NCBI GenBank assembly: GCA_000435055.1
Contig: FR879703.1
Span: forward strand, 7,673 to 31,445
DNA: 23,773 nucleotides
Direction: 5' to 3'
DNA from: Clostridium sp. CAG:138
GTDB taxonomy: Bacteria; Bacillota; Clostridia; Christensenellales; CAG-138
A program made the translations under genes and the position numbers. A model generated the notes under the pieces. The model worked only from the letters and a program-made list of their open reading frames with translations. It was not told the origin of the DNA and made no database searches. Positions 1-7,589 of the stretch are shown one piece after another. Numbering within the stretch: position 1 is the first letter of the stretch; the number at the start of each line of letters is the position of its first letter.

Positions 1-2
1 TG

Positions 3-1031
3 GCCCTTTACGCCGGCGGGCGCACCGTTATCGCACCCACTGTATTCGGTGCGGCAATGACCATCGGTGTGCTTTCAACCTTCATTTCGTACACCACCAA
101 CCTGTTTGACCCGATTCAGCAGCTTGCAGGTATATTCGCGGAAATGCAAAGTGCGCAGGCGAGTGCCGAACGCGTTGTTTCGCTGCTTGACACCGAAAGC
201 GATATTACGGACACTCCCGAAGTTATTGCAAAATACGGTGACTGCATGAACCCCAAACGCGAAAACTGGGAGGACATCCGCGGCGATATTGAATTTCGCA
301 ATGTGAGTTTTGCATACAACGGCGGCGAAAAAGTGCTGAAAGATTTCAGTCTTGTGGTTAAACAGGGCGAAACCATCGCACTCGTCGGTGAAACAGGTGC
401 CGGCAAGAGCACAATTGTGAACCTTGTTTGCAGGTTCTATGAACCGACCGAAGGGAGCATTCTCATTGACGGTACGGATTACCGCAAGCGCAGTCAACTC
501 TGGCTTCAGGACAGGCTCGGCTATGTGCTGCAAACTCCGCATCTGTTCTCCGGAAGCATACGGGACAATATCCGTTACGGCAAAAAGGATGCAAGCGATG
601 AAGAAGTTCGTGCTGCCGCAAAAACGGTTCATGCCGATGAATTCATTGAACAGCTCGAAAACGGCTATGATACCGAAGTCGGCGAAGGCGGCGCAAGGCT
701 TTCGACAGGTCAGAAGCAGCTGATTTCATTCGCAAGGGTTATCCTCGCCGACCCGCGTATTTTCGTTCTTGATGAAGCAACGAGCTCCATCGATACCGAA
801 ACCGAAGTGCTTATACAGAGTGCGATCCGGACCGTTCTGAAAAACAGAACAAGCTTCATTGTTGCTCACAGGCTTTCCACAATCCGATCAGCGGACAGAA
901 TCCTTGTTATCCGCAACGGAAGAATCACCGAATCCGGCACGCATCGCGAACTGTTGAAACTCAAAGGTTATTACTATGATCTTTATACCACTCAGTTCAC
1001 GGAAACAAGCACGGCGAGCCTGCTTAAATAA
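3..1031 (+). CDS. ABC exporter half-transporter, C-terminal part (permease end plus ATPase); 5' end outside window
   Basis: The frame is open from the window edge, so the gene starts upstream and most of the membrane domain is missing. What remains is the last transmembrane and coupling region (ending near FAEMQSAQASAERV) followed by a complete nucleotide-binding domain. Visible motifs are the Walker A GETGAGKST at about 388-414, a Q-loop in GYVLQTPHLFSG, the ABC signature LSTGQKQ, the Walker B RIFVLDEATSSID and the switch histidine in IVAHRLST. This is the architecture of MsbA/LmrA-like type IV exporters, which use ATP to expel lipids, drugs or peptides at the cytoplasmic membrane. The signature LSTGQ differs from the common LSGGQ but is frequent in heterodimeric exporters, so the partner subunit may lie just upstream. 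The substrate cannot be inferred. Confidence 0.93.
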   Translation, partial: ALYAGGRTVIAPTVFGAAMTIGVLSTFISYTTNLFDPIQQLAGIFAEMQSAQASAERVVSLLDTESDITDTPEVIAKYGDCMNPKRENWEDIRGDIEFRNVSFAYNGGEKVLKDFSLVVKQGETIALVGETGAGKSTIVNLVCRFYEPTEGSILIDGTDYRKRSQLWLQDRLGYVLQTPHLFSGSIRDNIRYGKKDASDEEVRAAAKTVHADEFIEQLENGYDTEVGEGGARLSTGQKQLISFARVILADPRIFVLDEATSSIDTETEVLIQSAIRTVLKNRTSFIVAHRLSTIRSADRILVIRNGRITESGTHRELLKLKGYYYDLYTTQFTETSTASLLK

Positions 1032-1042
1032 AACACACGGCA

Positions 1043-1072
1043 TTGCAGAACGGCTGCACTGCATGATATAAT
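1043..1072 (+). promoter_or_regulatory. candidate vegetative promoter for the rRNA methyltransferase gene
   Basis: TTGCAG (1043-1048), an 18-bp spacer and a perfect TATAAT (1067-1072). It lies in the gap between the exporter stop and the methyltransferase start. The downstream hairpin at 1076-1093 would fall at the very start of the transcript, so either the promoter or the terminator reading may be wrong. Confidence 0.4.
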
Positions 1073-1075
1073 GGC

Positions 1076-1093
1076 TGCGGCGTAATCGCCGCA
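1076..1093 (+). terminator. possible terminator of the ABC exporter gene
   Basis: A 7-bp perfect stem TGCGGCG / CGCCGCA with a TAAT loop is followed after five bases by a T-rich stretch (TTTTCTCTTT). It sits 45 bp after the exporter stop. The U-tract is imperfect and offset, so this is only a candidate. It also lies just after a candidate promoter. Confidence 0.35.
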
Positions 1094-1274
1094 CTGCATT
1101 TTCTCTTTGAGAAATCAAACCCTGCGGCGGTTTTGCGCACGGCATAGGATAAGCCCTGATTCAGGGGATTCCCAAGCCGTGCCTGACCGCCGCTTTTTGA
1201 CTGCTCGGCAGCGAAAGCGCACCGGTTGATCTTTGCGAACAGATTTTTAATTTCAGATTCAGATATTGAAAGGA

Positions 1275-2819
1275 ATGCGAATTTTGGATTCAAACAATAC
1301 ATTTTCGAGCGAGACTTTCTCCGATTTGTCCCATGACGCACAATGTCCGCACAAGATTTGCAGCGGCAGCGGCATCGAAAGCAAACTCCCTCACGCATTC
1401 ATCAAAAGAATGCGCACCGATTTCGAAACCACGGCTGAGTATGAGCGTTTTATTGCCTGTTATTCGGATGCACCCATCCGCGCAATGCGTATAAACACAC
1501 TTAAAATCTCAAAGGAACGCTTTCTTGACCTTTGCCCGTGGCGAACCAAGCAATCGGAGCTGCTTAACGAAGGGTTGATACTTACCGAAAACCCGGAGCA
1601 TATCGGAACGCATCCTTATCATATCGCCGGGCTCTTTTATATGCAGGAGCCCTCCGCCATGAGCGTTGTCGAAGCTGCCGAAATAGCTCCCGGAATGCGC
1701 GTGCTCGACCTTTGTGCCGCGCCCGGAGGCAAAAGCGGAGGAATCGCCGCAAGGCTTTGCGGCCGCGGAATTCTTGTTTCAAACGAAATTATCCCGAATC
1801 GCGCAAAACTGCTTGCCCGCAACCTTGAGCGGCTCGGAATCGTGAATGCCGTTGTAACATCCGCTCATCCGGATGCCGTTGCGGAAGCCCTGCCGCAGTA
1901 TTTCGATCGTGTTGTTGTTGACGCTCCCTGCTCCGGCGAAGGCATGTTCCGAAAGGATCCGACCGCAATTGCCGAATGGTCACCGGAACATGTTTCGGCA
2001 TGTGCCAAGCGTCAGCAGCAAATTCTTGAAAGTGCATGCCGCTGCGTTGCGCCCGGCGGAAAGCTTATCTACTCCACATGTACATTCTCACGCGAGGAAA
2101 ACGAAGATGTAATTGAGGAGTTTTGCCGTATGCATCCGGAATTCACTGTTGAGATGCAGCACAGGCTTTATCCGCATACATGCTGCGGAGAAGGGCATTT
2201 TGCTGCAAGACTGCAAAGGAACCGCAGCAGCTTTCCAGGCACTTCCGCATTCACGGCTTCCGCGGAATCTGCCTGCACCGCACAAAAAAAAGCAGGGATG
2301 CGCAGCGGACGTGCAAAACGTTCCGACTGCATACCGGATGCTGTTGCCGTGCCGCGGATTAAGGATAAAGCCGAAATTGCGGCGCTTACAGAGTTCCTCA
2401 GGGATTCCTTTCTTGATTTCAGTGATGAATCAAGGTTAAATGAATTTCTTCATGAAATTCGCCGTATGTCTGACGGCAGAATTGTTTATGCACCGTTCAC
2501 CTTTCATGAAAACCTGCTCAGGCTGCGCATACTGTCCCTCGGGGTTGAAGTCGGTGAATTGCTTAAAGGCAGGTTCAAACCCTGCCACTCGTTTTTTGTT
2601 GCGTGCCACGGGCTGCACTTCCGCAATGAAATTGATTTTCTGCTGGAATCGTATGAACTTCGCCGATATCTTTCCGGAAATACTTTACCCGTTCCGGTCG
2701 ATATGCGCGGTTTTACTGCGGTTTCTGTTGACGGCTGTACACTCGGTTTCGGCAAGGCTGTTGACGGCGTGCTTAAGAATCATTTTCCCAAAGGACTTGC
2801 GGTTGCCGCATTTCGTTGA
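1275..2819 (+). CDS. rsmF: RsmF/NOL1-NOP2-sun family 16S rRNA (cytosine-C5)-methyltransferase
   Basis: A SAM-dependent RNA m5C methyltransferase acting on rRNA. The core begins with LPHAFIKRMRTDF. It then shows the SAM-binding motif VLDLCAAPGGKSGG, the motif IV cysteine in VDAPCSGEGMFRKD and the catalytic cysteine in YSTCTFSREENE, the paired PC/TC cysteines of this family. The C-terminal part (LLKGRFKPCHSF, LGFGKAVDGVLKNHFPKGL) matches the PUA-like tail of RsmF/YebU-type enzymes rather than RsmB. A variable Ala/Ser/Arg-rich linker lies around 2210-2340. The start is uncertain: ATG 1275 and an in-frame TTG at 1266 are both possible, and AAAGGA sits directly against the ATG, which is poor spacing. 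The first roughly 37 residues, containing a CPHKIC motif, precede the conserved core. Family assignment is secure; the exact target base is not visible. Confidence 0.9.
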   Translation: MRILDSNNTFSSETFSDLSHDAQCPHKICSGSGIESKLPHAFIKRMRTDFETTAEYERFIACYSDAPIRAMRINTLKISKERFLDLCPWRTKQSELLNEGLILTENPEHIGTHPYHIAGLFYMQEPSAMSVVEAAEIAPGMRVLDLCAAPGGKSGGIAARLCGRGILVSNEIIPNRAKLLARNLERLGIVNAVVTSAHPDAVAEALPQYFDRVVVDAPCSGEGMFRKDPTAIAEWSPEHVSACAKRQQQILESACRCVAPGGKLIYSTCTFSREENEDVIEEFCRMHPEFTVEMQHRLYPHTCCGEGHFAARLQRNRSSFPGTSAFTASAESACTAQKKAGMRSGRAKRSDCIPDAVAVPRIKDKAEIAALTEFLRDSFLDFSDESRLNEFLHEIRRMSDGRIVYAPFTFHENLLRLRILSLGVEVGELLKGRFKPCHSFFVACHGLHFRNEIDFLLESYELRRYLSGNTLPVPVDMRGFTAVSVDGCTLGFGKAVDGVLKNHFPKGLAVAAFR

Positions 2820-2923
2820 TGCAGCCGACGGAGCTTTTGGCAACCGGTTGTTTTCTGTGCGGATTTTTGTGCCGTGCGACTATGTATTGACAACAAATTG
2901 ATCGGATTATGTCCTTTTTTGTG

Positions 2924-2952
2924 TTGCATTCCGCGCCATGTTGTTATATAAT
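2924..2952 (+). promoter_or_regulatory. vegetative promoter for the small membrane protein gene
   Basis: TTGCAT (2924-2929), a 17-bp spacer and TATAAT (2947-2952), about 50 bp before the GGAGGT ribosome binding site of the next gene. A TTGACA at 2887-2892 has no matching -10 at a proper distance. Confidence 0.6.
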
Positions 2953-3009
2953 TATTGGGTTGGGATATACTGGTTCGCAATACTGTTCAACTTATACGGA
3001 GGTAAAAAT

Positions 3010-3417
3010 ATGAGAAACGGAAATTCATCACTTATTCCTTCAATGAAGGCAAACACGCTGGCCTCGTTGGTTTATCTTTTCACTGCCGTGTTCGGCATTC
3101 TGAACGGCATCTGGGGTTTTCTTGCCCTCGTAACGTTTGTCTGCGCTGTTGTGCTGATTTTCATTGAAAAGAACTCATTCGTGCGCAGAGCGTGTGTTCA
3201 GGTTATTTTTCTTCATATTGTCACATTTGTATCCTCGTTGATATTCGGAATTCTTCTCGGGAAGCTCGGATTCTTCAGAACCGTGCATTGGATCGTCTGC
3301 ACAATTGTTGCGCTGTTCACGCTTTACTGCTCCTACCGCGCTGCAATGGGCAACAGATCGGATATTCCGTTTATCGGAAACATTGTTGATTCTGTTTGTT
3401 CCTCCTTGGGCATATAA
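3010..3417 (+). CDS. small integral membrane protein, DUF4870/Tic20-like
   Basis: A 135-residue protein with about four hydrophobic segments: TLASLVYLFTAVFGILNG, FLALVTFVCAVVLIFI, VIFLHIVTFVSSLIFGILLG and WIVCTIVALFTLYCSY. The sequence KNSFVRRACVQVIF between segments two and three resembles the 'S-F-V-R-x-H/A-x-Q' signature of DUF4870 proteins, whose function is unknown. ATG 3010 was chosen over an upstream in-frame start at 2938 because GGAGGT (2998-3003) lies six bases before it and the promoter's TATAAT lies at 2947-2952, inside the longer version. It is followed by a terminator candidate, so it is probably a single-gene transcript. The family link is by motif resemblance only. Confidence 0.72.
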   Translation: MRNGNSSLIPSMKANTLASLVYLFTAVFGILNGIWGFLALVTFVCAVVLIFIEKNSFVRRACVQVIFLHIVTFVSSLIFGILLGKLGFFRTVHWIVCTIVALFTLYCSYRAAMGNRSDIPFIGNIVDSVCSSLGI

Positions 3418-3442
3418 TTTGCCAAGGGCATTGTTCACGGGG

Positions 3443-3473
3443 CGCCGACGGTCTCCACGGCGTTATGTTTTTG
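3443..3473 (+). terminator. rho-independent terminator candidate after the membrane protein gene
   Basis: Stem CGCCG (3443-3447) / CGGCG (3458-3462), with an inner GG/CC pair, followed by TTATGTTTTTG. It starts 25 bp after the stop codon. Confidence 0.5.
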
Positions 3474-3525
3474 TTCGGCAACCCCGCAAAACAATGTGTT
3501 TCCCGCATAAACGTATATAAATGAT

Positions 3526-3559
3526 TTAATCGGCGCATTACTATGCAGGCACCGATTAA
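3526..3559 (+). other. two-part stem-loop in the leader of the zinc-ribbon gene
   Basis: Outer arms TTAATCGG (3526-3533) and CCGATTAA (3552-3559) pair perfectly, and an inner GCAT/ATGC pair closes a TACT loop. It sits 30-75 bp before the start codon. A TATAAA at 3516-3521 just before it could be a -10, but no good -35 is seen. There is no T-run, so it is not a simple terminator. The function is unknown; an operator or mRNA structure is possible. Confidence 0.4.
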
Positions 3560-3601
3560 GAGTTCGGTAACACGCGCACAATATAAATAAGGAGGTTTCA
3601 A

Positions 3602-4198
3602 ATGGCTTTTTTTTATAAAATCGGCGACAAGGCGAAGGGTCTTGTTGATTCCGCAAAAATAACATACAAGGTTTCTGAAGAAAAGAGCAAGCTTTCAGAG
3701 CTTTATGAGCATCTTGGGCTTTTGGTTTGGGAAGCACACCAAAACGATGCCGAACCACCGGCAGAACTTGTTCCCGTATTTGACAGGATACGCGAGATTC
3801 ATGCTTCCATCGAAAAGCTTACAGCAGAGCTTTCGAGCGTTAAGTCCAAAATCAACACTAACACTAACGGCAGCAGCGACAGCAACGGAGAATGCTGCGG
3901 TTGCTGCGGCTCGGATGATTCCTCCGCCGAGGATTCGTCCGATGCTCAAAGCGGTGATGCCGCAAATGAGTATGAATGCAGCCGCGAAGATTTTCATGCC
4001 GTTGACGGCACAATTAAGTGCCCGAGCTGCGGTCGGCAGATTGACAAGCTTTCCGCTTTCTGCCCGTGCTGCGGCAATAAGCTTCCCGCCGATGACTCCG
4101 CAAAACCCGATTGTTCGGCAAAGCGTTATTGCGCTGCATGCGGTTCCGAGTTGAATTCCGCTGCTGCATTTTGCCCGCACTGCGGAGCAAAAAATTGA
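3602..4198 (+). CDS. helical protein with two C-terminal zinc ribbons
   Basis: A 198-residue soluble protein. The N-terminal half (MAFFYKIGDKAKGLVDSAKI, then SEEKSKLSELYEHLGLLVWE and an IHASIEKLTAELSSVKSKI stretch) is predicted to be helical or coiled-coil. A low-complexity Ser/Asp/Cys linker follows, with an ECCGCCG cluster. The C-terminus holds two CxxC...CxxC zinc ribbons: CPSCGRQIDKLSAFCPCCG and CAACGSELNSAAAFCPHCG. Proteins with this layout are common in Bacillota but have no established function. GGAGGT at 3591-3596 supports ATG 3602. The gene stands alone between a terminator candidate and the valS promoter. Confidence 0.75.
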   Translation: MAFFYKIGDKAKGLVDSAKITYKVSEEKSKLSELYEHLGLLVWEAHQNDAEPPAELVPVFDRIREIHASIEKLTAELSSVKSKINTNTNGSSDSNGECCGCCGSDDSSAEDSSDAQSGDAANEYECSREDFHAVDGTIKCPSCGRQIDKLSAFCPCCGNKLPADDSAKPDCSAKRYCAACGSELNSAAAFCPHCGAKN

Positions 4199-4225
4199 CG
4201 ATTTTGATATATTACCGCATTGCTG

Positions 4226-4254
4226 TTGACACGGCCTTATGCATCGGTTATAAT
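4226..4254 (+). promoter_or_regulatory. consensus vegetative promoter of valS
   Basis: Perfect TTGACA (4226-4231), a 17-bp spacer and perfect TATAAT (4249-4254). This places the transcription start near 4261, just before the T-box leader. Confidence 0.9.
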
Positions 4255-4261
4255 TAAGTTT

Positions 4262-4562
4262 GTTTAATATTGCGTTGACGAAGAGGAGTAGCATTCTGTC
4301 GGCAAAAGAGATTTTTCCCCTCGGCTGAAAGGGAAAATTGCAGGGACAGTGTGTGAAGGTCGCTTCTGAGCATTCGGGGGTAGCAACCCGAACGGCACGC
4401 CCCGTTACGGCGATTCAAGTGGAACGCATTCGTTCGGCATTCTGCGCTGCGATTTTCTGTTTTTGATGATTGCCCGCATCCGACCGGCCGCTGTGTTCAA
4501 CAAAGGTGGTACCGCGAGCGCACCTCTCGTCCTTTGAAGATGAGAGGTGCGATTTTATTTTT
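4262..4562 (+). ncRNA. T-box riboswitch (tRNA-Val sensing) controlling valS
   Basis: A complete class I T-box leader. The Stem I 5' strand carries the AGTA loop-E motif (4287-4290). The specifier region reads GTGAAGGTCGCTTCTGAG, and a GTC valine codon at 4359-4361 fits both position and the downstream gene. The conserved T-box AAAGGTGGTACCGCG lies at 4502-4516; its TGGT (4507-4510) would pair with an uncharged ACCA tRNA end, matching the A73 discriminator of tRNA-Val. A strong intrinsic terminator follows. By the known mechanism, uncharged tRNA-Val stabilises the antiterminator and turns valS on when valine is short. The specifier assignment is by alignment to the general pattern, not by folding. 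Confidence 0.93.
4519..4562 (+). terminator. T-box intrinsic terminator before valS
   Basis: A 10-bp perfect stem CGCACCTCTC (4519-4528) / GAGAGGTGCG (4542-4551) followed by ATTTTATTTTT. The 5' arm is adjacent to the T-box sequence, as expected for competition with the antiterminator. Confidence 0.92.
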
Positions 4563-4576
4563 CGGAGGTACTTAAA

Positions 4577-7282
4577 ATGTGCGATCATTGCAGCAATCAG
4601 GGCATTGAAAACGCGGAGAGAATTGCAGACACCGCAGCTGCACCCGACGAAATGCCCAAAACCTACGACCCTTCTTCGGTTGAAGAAAGGCTGTACAAAA
4701 AATGGGAAGAGCGCGGATATTTTCATTCCGAGCCGAATCCCGATAAACCACCTTACACCATTGTGATTCCCCCGCCCAACATCACGGGTCAGCTCCACAT
4801 GGGACACGCACTTGATGAAACCATGCAGGACATACTGATTCGATACAAGCGTATGAGCGGTTTTGAAACACTCTGGCTGCCTGGCACGGATCATGCATCT
4901 ATTGCAACCGAAGTTAAGGTTGTTAACAAACTTGCGGCCGAAGGCATTTCAAAAACGGATATCGGCAGAGAGGGTTTTCTTAAACATGCTTGGGCATGGA
5001 AAAAAGAATACGGCGGACGCATAGTTACTCAGCTTCGCAAGCTCGGTTCTTCCTGCGATTGGGAGCGCGAACGCTTCACAATGGATGACGGATGCAGCAG
5101 AGCAGTTACGAAAGTTTTTGTTGATTTATATAAAAAAGGTTTGATTTACCGCGGCGACCGCATCGTCAACTGGTGTCCGCACTGCAAAACGGCGATTTCC
5201 AATGCGGAGGTTGATTTTGTTGAACAGCCCAGCAATCTTTGGCATGTTCGCTATGATGCGCCGGACGGCAGCTATTCCATCATCTGCGCAACGACCCGCC
5301 CGGAAACCATCCTCGGCGACACAGGCATAGCCGTTAACCCCAATGACCCGCGCTATACGGAAATTGTCGGCAAAACCGTTGTTGTGCCCATCATCGGCAG
5401 GGAAATTCCCATAGTTGCGGATGAATATGTTGAAATGGACTTCGGCACCGGCGCCGTTAAAATCACTCCGAGTCATGATCCGAACGATTTTGAAGTCGGT
5501 CAGCGCACGGGGCTCCCCCGCATGTGTGTGTTCACGGAGGACGGGCATATCAACGAACTCGGCGGAAAATATGCCGGACTTACAACCAAAGAATGCCGCA
5601 AAATATTTGTTGAAGATCTCAGGCAATGCGGCGCACTGGTTAAAATCGAGCCCTACAGCCACAACGTCGGCACATGCTACCGCTGCGGCACAACTATCGA
5701 ACCCATGGTCTCCAAGCAATGGTTCGTTGCCGTAAAGGATCTTGCGGAGCCCGCCATTAAGGCGGTTGAAAGCGGACGAATTCGCTTTGTTCCCGAAAGA
5801 TATGCTCAAACGTACTATAATTGGATGTACAACATCCGTGACTGGTGCATTTCCCGCCAGCTCTGGTGGGGACATCGCATTCCCGCTTATTATTGCGACT
5901 GCTGCGGAGAAACCATTGTTGAAGAAAGCGCGCCCGAACGCTGCCCGAAATGCGGCAGTACAAACCTGCATCAGGATGATGACGTTCTTGACACATGGTT
6001 CTCCTCGGGCATGTGGCCGTTCTCCACTCTCGGCTGGCCGGATAAAACCCCCGAGCTGAAGTATTATTACCCAACATCCACCCTTGCCACCGGCTATGAC
6101 CTTATCTTCTTCTGGATTGCAAGAATGATAATGTTCGGATTGTACGTTATGGGCGATGTTCCGTTCGACACTGTCTATATCCACGGCATGGTTCGCGACG
6201 AGCAGGGACGAAAAATGAGCAAGTCCCTCGGCAACGGAATCGACCCGTTGGAAATAATCAAAGAGTACGGTGCCGATTCCCTGCGTTTCAGTCTGACTTC
6301 CGGCACTGCTGCGGGCACCGATATGCGCTATCAGCCCAAAAAGGTTGAGGCTGCACGCAATTTCTGCAACAAGGTTTATAACGCTTCCCGCTTCGTGATG
6401 ATGAACCTCGGCGACGGTGAGCTGCAGCCCGTTGACATGAGCATAACCGACATTGCGGATAAATGGATCCTGCATCGTCTGAACGAAGTTGCCGAAGCCG
6501 TGACGGCAAATCTCGACTCGTTTGATCTGAATCTTGCCGTTGACAAGATTTACAGCTTCATTTGGACGGAGTTCTGTGATTGGTACATCGAAATGGCGAA
6601 ACCGCGCCTTTACGGCGAGGATGAAGCGCAAAAAGCAAATGTTCGCGCCATCCTTGTTCATGTACTCAAAAACAGCATGAAGCTGCTGCATCCGTTCATG
6701 CCTTTCATCACCGAGGATATTTACACCCGTCTGCCCGGCAGCGAGGAAACCATTATGCTCTCCGCATGGCCGAAGGCTGATGCTGCATTCAGCTTCCCCG
6801 CCGAAGCCGCCGCTGCCGACGGACTTATGGATATGGTTCGCGCAATCCGCAACGTTCGCGCAGAGATGAATGTTCCCCCTGCAAAACGTGCGCATGTAAC
6901 GATCGTTACAAATGCAGCAAACGAGGCGGCATGCCGCGCAGCAGCACCGTATCTGAATAAGCTTGCCGGTGCAAGCACGGTTTCCGTACAGCTCGACAAG
7001 TCCGGCATTGACAGGAATGCAGTTTCGGTTGTTTCAACGCTCGGTGAGGCATTTATGCCGATGAATGAGCTTATTGATATTGCAAAGGAACTCGACCGCC
7101 TTGCAAAGGACAGGAAGCATTGGCAGAGCGAAGTTTCCCGCGCCGAAGGCAAGCTGAATAACCAAGGTTTCCTTGCCAAAGCGCCCGAAAAGGTTGTTGA
7201 GGAAGAACGTTCAAAGCTTGAAAAGGCAAAGGAAATGCTTGCAAAACTCGAAGCACGCATTGCCGAAATGCAGAGCATGTAA
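4577..7282 (+). CDS. valS: valyl-tRNA synthetase
   Basis: A class Ia synthetase that charges tRNA-Val in the cytoplasm; 901 residues. The HIGH-type motif is HMGH (about residues 74-77, in PPPNITGQLHMGHAL) and the KMSKS motif lies at about 546-550 (GRKMSKSLGNGIDP). The editing domain includes TTRPETILGDT. There is a zinc-binding segment with CDCCG and CPKCG just before DDVLDTWFSSGMWPFS. The C-terminus is the ValS coiled-coil tRNA-binding arm rich in Lys/Glu. ATG 4577 has GGAGGT at 4564-4569; an in-frame GTG at 4547 lies inside the leader terminator and is rejected. About 25 residues with a CDHC motif precede the usual KTYDPSSVEERLYKKWEE start of the enzyme, which is longer than in typical Bacillota ValS. 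It is controlled by the T-box upstream. Confidence 0.97.
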   Translation: MCDHCSNQGIENAERIADTAAAPDEMPKTYDPSSVEERLYKKWEERGYFHSEPNPDKPPYTIVIPPPNITGQLHMGHALDETMQDILIRYKRMSGFETLWLPGTDHASIATEVKVVNKLAAEGISKTDIGREGFLKHAWAWKKEYGGRIVTQLRKLGSSCDWERERFTMDDGCSRAVTKVFVDLYKKGLIYRGDRIVNWCPHCKTAISNAEVDFVEQPSNLWHVRYDAPDGSYSIICATTRPETILGDTGIAVNPNDPRYTEIVGKTVVVPIIGREIPIVADEYVEMDFGTGAVKITPSHDPNDFEVGQRTGLPRMCVFTEDGHINELGGKYAGLTTKECRKIFVEDLRQCGALVKIEPYSHNVGTCYRCGTTIEPMVSKQWFVAVKDLAEPAIKAVESGRIRFVPERYAQTYYNWMYNIRDWCISRQLWWGHRIPAYYCDCCGETIVEESAPERCPKCGSTNLHQDDDVLDTWFSSGMWPFSTLGWPDKTPELKYYYPTSTLATGYDLIFFWIARMIMFGLYVMGDVPFDTVYIHGMVRDEQGRKMSKSLGNGIDPLEIIKEYGADSLRFSLTSGTAAGTDMRYQPKKVEAARNFCNKVYNASRFVMMNLGDGELQPVDMSITDIADKWILHRLNEVAEAVTANLDSFDLNLAVDKIYSFIWTEFCDWYIEMAKPRLYGEDEAQKANVRAILVHVLKNSMKLLHPFMPFITEDIYTRLPGSEETIMLSAWPKADAAFSFPAEAAAADGLMDMVRAIRNVRAEMNVPPAKRAHVTIVTNAANEAACRAAAPYLNKLAGASTVSVQLDKSGIDRNAVSVVSTLGEAFMPMNELIDIAKELDRLAKDRKHWQSEVSRAEGKLNNQGFLAKAPEKVVEEERSKLEKAKEMLAKLEARIAEMQSM

Positions 7283-7358
7283 TCTTGCCCTAAGCATTAA
7301 GCTTTAAACAGGCCATGACCGGGCATGATATCCCGTCAAACAGCATTCGCTTAACAAC

Positions 7359-7390
7359 ACCGAAGGATTCCCGCACGGGGATCCTTCGGT
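7359..7390 (+). terminator. strong hairpin after valS (terminator-like, no U-tract)
   Basis: A stem of about 14 bp: ACCGAAGGAT (7359-7368) with ATCCTTCGGT (7381-7390), a T-G pair, then CCC/GGG closing a GCAC loop. ACGCATAATC follows, so there is no T-run. It may end the valS message in a factor-assisted way or protect its 3' end. The rest of the roughly 300-bp gap contains only the promoter and leader of the next gene. Confidence 0.5.
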
Positions 7391-7443
7391 ACGCATAATC
7401 CGCAAATATATTGCAAAACACGCAAATGCTGAAAACCAATGTG

Positions 7444-7472
7444 TTTACAACGCTGATTTTTTATGCTATAAT
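7444..7472 (+). promoter_or_regulatory. extended -10 vegetative promoter of the EF-G-like gene
   Basis: TTTACA (7444-7449), a 17-bp spacer and TATAAT (7467-7472), preceded by TGC (7464-7466), which makes an extended -10. It implies a leader of roughly 110 nt in which no clear riboswitch was seen. Confidence 0.85.
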
Positions 7473-7589
7473 TAGGAATAGTGTGTACGCTTGTGCGCGT
7501 TTCGCTTCCGATTCCGTGCACAGCGCAGCCAGGATTGATAAACAAATGTTTAATTATTAATTACCACGAGAGGGGAAATAAACAACGAT

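Noticed and set aside
2887..2910. TTGACA at 2887 as a promoter
   Set aside because: No -10 box lies at a 16-18 bp distance; the TTGCAT/TATAAT pair at 2924-2952 fits better.
5126..6895. Long open frame antisense to valS
   Set aside because: It mirrors the codon bias of valS, has no recognisable domain or ribosome binding site, and lies wholly inside a secure gene.
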